A program made the position numbers and the translations under genes. Below are positions 6,816 through 8,997 of a DNA stretch of 8,997 nucleotides, piece after piece (position 1 is the first letter of the stretch; each line of letters starts with the position of its first letter). This DNA is from JARFVT01 sp036677425. Lineage in GTDB: Bacteria; Pseudomonadota; Alphaproteobacteria; UBA8366; Aestuariispiraceae. Where the stretch lies: positions 1 through 8,997 of the forward strand of contig JARFVT010000001.1 of assembly GCA_036677425.1 (NCBI GenBank), given 5' to 3'. Below the pieces are notes generated by a model, which saw nothing but the letters and a program-made list of their open reading frames with translations, was not told the origin of the DNA and made no database searches.

Positions 6816-6980
6816 TTAAAGCGTTTGATAATTTTCAAATTGATAATCTAAATTGTTGCAAACACATGGGCTAATTCGCATCTCATCAGCACCTGTTGCA
6901 TCATTTTCTGGCATTTCCCTTACCGCACAACCGCCTAGAATAATGATGATAAATATTGATATTAATGTTATTTTTTTCAT
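6816..6980 (-). CDS. virB7: VirB7-type small outer-membrane lipoprotein
   Basis: This 54-residue gene starts MKKITLISIF, continues with an Ile-rich hydrophobic stretch, and has a clear lipobox LGGC (residues 15-18). Lipidation at Cys18 is therefore expected, giving a mature lipoprotein of 37 residues. Its size, position between virB6 and virB8, and lipobox all fit VirB7, which stabilises VirB9 at the outer membrane. The mature part has a C-terminal CVC pair (Cys39, Cys41), a candidate for disulfide bonding with VirB9 as known for the Agrobacterium VirB7-VirB9 pair. TAGGAAA lies about 8 bases before the ATG. The stop lies 34 bases before the GapR-like start. VirB7 proteins diverge strongly, so the call rests on context plus lipobox rather than sequence similarity. 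Confidence 0.85.
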   Translation of the reverse strand: MKKITLISIFIIIILGGCAVREMPENDATGADEMRISPCVCNNLDYQFENYQTL

Positions 6981-7013
6981 GCTTTTTTCCTATTAATTTA
7001 TCTCGTGAATTGA

Positions 7014-8132
7014 TTATGATTTATCCAAGCCAGCGTTCTTGTAATTTTTGAAAGGTTTTTTATCTAAATCGACAAATGAATTAATAGCAGCACGACCAAT
7101 TGCCCTTACTGCTTTTTCTGGTGCGGGTGCGATATAAGCTTTATAAGCTCTACCGCCTGTATTCGACCAAGCTTTACCTACTGTGTTTTTTGCCACCGCA
7201 TATCCAGTGGCAGCACCTGCCGCTGTAATTATTGCTGCACCAGTGTTTGTAAGTGAAGCTTCCGTAATCGAATTTGCTATGCCAGTGGCCTCAGCCATGA
7301 ATGCAGTGCCAAGCCAGCCTAGAGCAACGGCTAATACAAATTTTGCATTTGTGTATGAAACATCATTTACATCCATGCCACCTGTTTGACCAATTCCAAG
7401 GCTTGTTACACCATATAAAATTATTGCGAGTGCAGCGGTCGAACCAAATAAAACCATGATTGTTGCGATTAAAGTTTTGATCGCCTTCATTGCCATGCCG
7501 CGCCCCCAACCGAAGCCAAAGGCAAGCATTAAAAACGGCGATAAAGTAGCCAGCATGATTACTCGAAAAATAGAAATCACAACTTGAGAAAAATAAACCA
7601 ATAATATTATAAAATATGGTATCGCTAAAATTAAAGCATATAAAAGTGCCAGATTATTGCTAAGACCCCAGCTTGCGGCAATTGTTCCTGCTAAAGTTAT
7701 TATCGTCATAATTGCTTTTTCGGCTGCGCCTACTAAATCTGCCATGCCACTTAAGCCGTTAATATTTGCAGGTCCATTACTATTTGAACCAATATTTAAA
7801 ACGACACCAGCGACCGAACCAGTGATATTCAAAGCCGCAGTATATATATAGTTTATCAGATTATCGCCTTGATTTGATAAGAGCATTGATGCTATAATGA
7901 GGAAGAAAAATTCACGTGGAAAATCTTCAATCTTTTTTATCCCTAGGAGTATTTTAATGGCCTCAATAATAACCCAAATACCAATTAATGACACAAATAA
8001 TATTCTAATACCGGGCATTAGTGCCACCGATAAATCAGCTGTGAAATCTTGGGCAAATGTAATATATTGTTTAACAATCTCTGCTGTGAAACCTACAGGT
8101 TGGGTTGTTCCAGGAATTGTTGGGCCAGCCAT
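7014..8132 (-). CDS. virB6: VirB6/TrbL-family polytopic inner-membrane channel protein
   Basis: VirB6 is the multi-spanning inner-membrane component that contacts the substrate during translocation. The 372 residues contain about six or seven hydrophobic segments: roughly 40-63, 74-86, 96-114, 140-157, 162-184, 187-206 and 219-245, with a further one near 265-282. The stretch around RVIMLATLSPFLMLAFGF (190-207), followed by a basic region and another helix, is characteristic of TrbL/VirB6. The C-terminal ~60 residues are Ala/Lys-rich and cytoplasm-like. AAGGATAATTAAG ahead of the ATG gives a good ribosome binding site. The gene lies 33 bases upstream of virB7. Its first 47 or more bases overlap a plus-strand coding frame running the other way. 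Confidence 0.93.
   Translation of the reverse strand: MAGPTIPGTTQPVGFTAEIVKQYITFAQDFTADLSVALMPGIRILFVSLIGIWVIIEAIKILLGIKKIEDFPREFFFLIIASMLLSNQGDNLINYIYTAALNITGSVAGVVLNIGSNSNGPANINGLSGMADLVGAAEKAIMTIITLAGTIAASWGLSNNLALLYALILAIPYFIILLVYFSQVVISIFRVIMLATLSPFLMLAFGFGWGRGMAMKAIKTLIATIMVLFGSTAALAIILYGVTSLGIGQTGGMDVNDVSYTNAKFVLAVALGWLGTAFMAEATGIANSITEASLTNTGAAIITAAGAATGYAVAKNTVGKAWSNTGGRAYKAYIAPAPEKAVRAIGRAAINSFVDLDKKPFKNYKNAGLDKS
7869..7898 (+). promoter_or_regulatory. Candidate sigma70-type promoter antisense within virB6
   Basis: TTGATT (7869-7874) and a perfect TATAAT (7893-7898) are separated by 18 bases, pointing rightwards. Transcription would start near 7905, inside virB6 on the opposite strand, and would lead into the plus-strand gene ending at 8676. 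In an AT-rich sequence such matches occur by chance, so this is only a candidate. Confidence 0.4.
7945..7959 (+). promoter_or_regulatory. AGGAG ribosome binding site with ATG, alternative start of the plus-strand gene
   Basis: AGGAG (7945-7949) precedes an ATG at 7957 by 7 bases, an ideal spacing, in the frame of the plus-strand exported protein. Starting here would give 239 residues, with 43 extra N-terminal residues that are antisense to conserved VirB6 sequence and push the signal peptide inward. Confidence 0.4.
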
Positions 8133-8676
8133 CTTAATTATCCTTATATCTGTTTTTACGGCTAATCAGGCCGAGGCAAAAAAATATAGTCAGCATAATT
8201 TTTATGATTTTAGCTATGCCACTTGGGTGTGGGAAAACCTTAAAACTAGAGAGCAGTTGATAATTGAAAACGACAAAGTCTATCCTGCATATGAAAAATG
8301 GAACAATATTATTGACCATAAAAAATCGCGCCAATATCTGCAAGATAGCCCCGATGCCGAATTGATTAAAAAAGGCCATGACCTTGCTTTGACATCTAAA
8401 ATATGGAGTAAAGCTTATGGCACTTATGCTTATGGTGGCACGCCTGATTTTCCGTGGAATTACAATAGCGGGGATATTGTTTGTAATATTATGGCTATAA
8501 CTAATATTTTTACTAAAAGCTGTACCGATTATCCCGATTGGAGACATCCAGATAGTAAAGCCAGAGATGAAGCCAGCGTTGCCAAAAGATTTACATCTTT
8601 TAAGAAAAATATGGCTAGGCCGACTGCAATAGAAAAGAAAAGACGGGCCAGTAAGAAAAAGCGCAATAGTCAATAA
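8086..8676 (+). CDS. Unrecognised exported protein, opposite strand between virB5 and virB6
   Basis: I do not recognise the family. This strand looks coding: codons are purine-rich in position 1, composition is balanced, and Trp/Tyr sit in ordered-looking contexts (ATWVWENL, AYEKWNN, KIWSKAYGTYAYGG, FPWNYN, YPDWRHP). From the GTG at 8086 it would be 196 residues. K-P-T-G-W then a hydrophobic core (WVVPG to ISVF) ends in AEA at 29-31, a good Sec signal peptide. The mature part has two cysteines (CNIM and SKSCTD regions) and a basic tail (KKRRASKKKRN). There is no ribosome binding site at 8086; the ATG at 7957 has an ideal one but gives an implausibly late signal peptide, so the start is unresolved. 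The gene runs against the operon, overlaps the virB6 start and ends 33 bases before the virB5 stop. An entry-exclusion or other accessory role is suggested only by position. A gene that lost its 5' end on insertion is also possible. Confidence 0.65.
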   Translation: MKPTGWVVPGIVGPAILIILISVFTANQAEAKKYSQHNFYDFSYATWVWENLKTREQLIIENDKVYPAYEKWNNIIDHKKSRQYLQDSPDAELIKKGHDLALTSKIWSKAYGTYAYGGTPDFPWNYNSGDIVCNIMAITNIFTKSCTDYPDWRHPDSKARDEASVAKRFTSFKKNMARPTAIEKKRRASKKKRNSQ

Positions 8677-8698
8677 ACTAATCATGGTTGTTATGGTT

Positions 8699-8736
8699 AA
8701 AAATAAGGTCATTTATCAATTTCCTTATTTTTTTCT
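8699..8736 (+). terminator. Possible intrinsic terminator after the plus-strand gene
   Basis: AAAAATAAGG (8699-8708) and CCTTATTTTT (8723-8732) form a perfect 10-bp stem around a 14-base loop, continued by further T residues on the plus strand. It starts 23 bases after the stop at 8676. The stem has only two G-C pairs and overlaps the end of virB5, so termination would be weak and could act in both directions. Confidence 0.4.
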
Positions 8737-8997
8737 TTAACTATATCACTAAATACATCGCCACCAAGCATTATGCCTATGGAAGAATTAACCCGTAATA
8801 AAGATGCTAATAATTGACTCATTTGCGCTTGGCCTTTTGCAATCAAGGCCAAACCTTTGATTGTAACTGCGGCTTGGGTGCGCTCGTTCATTGCACCATC
8901 GCCGAGAGCCGATAAATCATCGGCTGCGGTAAGATGTTTTTTTGCATTTTCTTGAGCTATATCAGACTGAGAAAGTCCGCTGGTCATCGCATCATTA
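8709..8997 (-). CDS. virB5: VirB5-like protein, C-terminal part (5' end outside window)
   Basis: The frame is open to the right edge with no stop, so the true start lies outside the window. About 95 residues are visible. They are mostly helical and Ala/Gln/Leu-rich (NERTQAAVTIKGLALIAKG, then QMSQLLASLLRVNSSIGIML). This matches the C-terminal helical region of VirB5/TrbJ-type proteins, minor pilus components at the pilus tip that help contact the recipient. Position directly before virB6 in operon order supports the call. The end is charged (KEKNKEIDK). Internal ATGs exist, but nothing suggests the gene begins at them. Identity rests on helical pattern plus context, hence moderate confidence. 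Confidence 0.65.
   Translation of the reverse strand, partial: NDAMTSGLSQSDIAQENAKKHLTAADDLSALGDGAMNERTQAAVTIKGLALIAKGQAQMSQLLASLLRVNSSIGIMLGGDVFSDIVKEKNKEIDK

Noticed and set aside
6782..6838. Upstream in-frame ATG at 6838 for the GapR-like protein
   Set aside because: The 19 extra residues are not part of the family, overlap virB7, and have no ribosome binding site comparable to AGGAGT before 6781.
7183..7851. Plus-strand Ala/Val-rich open frames within virB6
   Set aside because: Their composition mirrors the Ala- and Gly-rich VirB6 codons on the other strand; there is no start signal and no domain.
8134..8250. A dedicated minus-strand promoter for virB6
   Set aside because: A TATATT-like box is present upstream of virB6, but no -35 element at a suitable distance could be found, so it is not listed as a feature.
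8131..8720. Invertible segment with inverted repeats at the virB5-virB6 junction
   Set aside because: I compared the two ends of the opposite-strand gene and found only a short shared CCTTAT-type match, not enough to support recombination sites.
1..8997. tRNA, rRNA, CRISPR array, insertion sequence, oriT or replication origin
   Set aside because: No cloverleaf, regular spaced repeats, transposase, relaxase-linked nick region or iteron array was seen on reading both strands.

Overview
The window is an AT-rich stretch (roughly one third G+C by eye) carrying most of a VirB-type (P-type) type IV secretion or conjugation operon on the minus strand. Read 5' to 3' on that strand, the order is virB5 (3' part only), virB6, virB7, a GapR-like DUF2312 gene, virB8, virB9, ssb, virB10, a large cysteine-repeat exported protein, and virB11 (5' part only). 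The backbone keeps the canonical virB order. Neighbouring genes overlap by a few bases or lie a few tens of bases apart, and most have clear AGGA/AGGAG ribosome binding sites, so they look co-transcribed and translationally coupled.

The DUF2312/GapR family is essentially alphaproteobacterial (including alphaproteobacterial phages and plasmids), so the host is probably a low-GC alphaproteobacterium or one of its mobile elements. In-frame palindromic repeats in virB9 recall the Rickettsia palindromic elements, but that likeness does not fix the lineage. No relaxase, coupling protein, oriT or replication gene is visible, so the window alone cannot tell whether this is a plasmid, an ICE or a chromosomal effector secretion system.

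The most interesting parts are the insertions into the standard operon. (1) Two nucleic-acid-binding proteins, GapR-like and SSB, are embedded between structural genes. (2) A 779-residue exported protein between virB10 and virB11 has six repeats of about 50 residues, each with a cysteine pair 31-35 residues apart. (3) The virB9 N-terminus carries two diverged in-frame copies of a palindromic element whose stems show compensatory base changes; these push the signal peptide about 100 residues inward. (4) VirB10 lacks the usual cytoplasmic N-terminus and begins inside the end of ssb. (5) Between virB5 and virB6, where related systems often carry an entry-exclusion gene, there is a gene on the opposite strand for an unrecognised exported basic-tailed protein. 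The antisense strand of that gene is also open from the virB5 stop to the virB6 start.

As a machine, VirB6, VirB8 and VirB10 would form the inner-membrane platform, with VirB7, VirB9 and VirB10 as the outer-membrane core. VirB5 would be the pilus-tip or surface component and VirB11 the cytoplasmic ATPase. The Cys-repeat protein is a candidate surface or periplasmic accessory. SSB and the GapR-like protein point towards DNA transfer rather than only protein export, but this is inference. There is no gene-free stretch longer than 300 bases.
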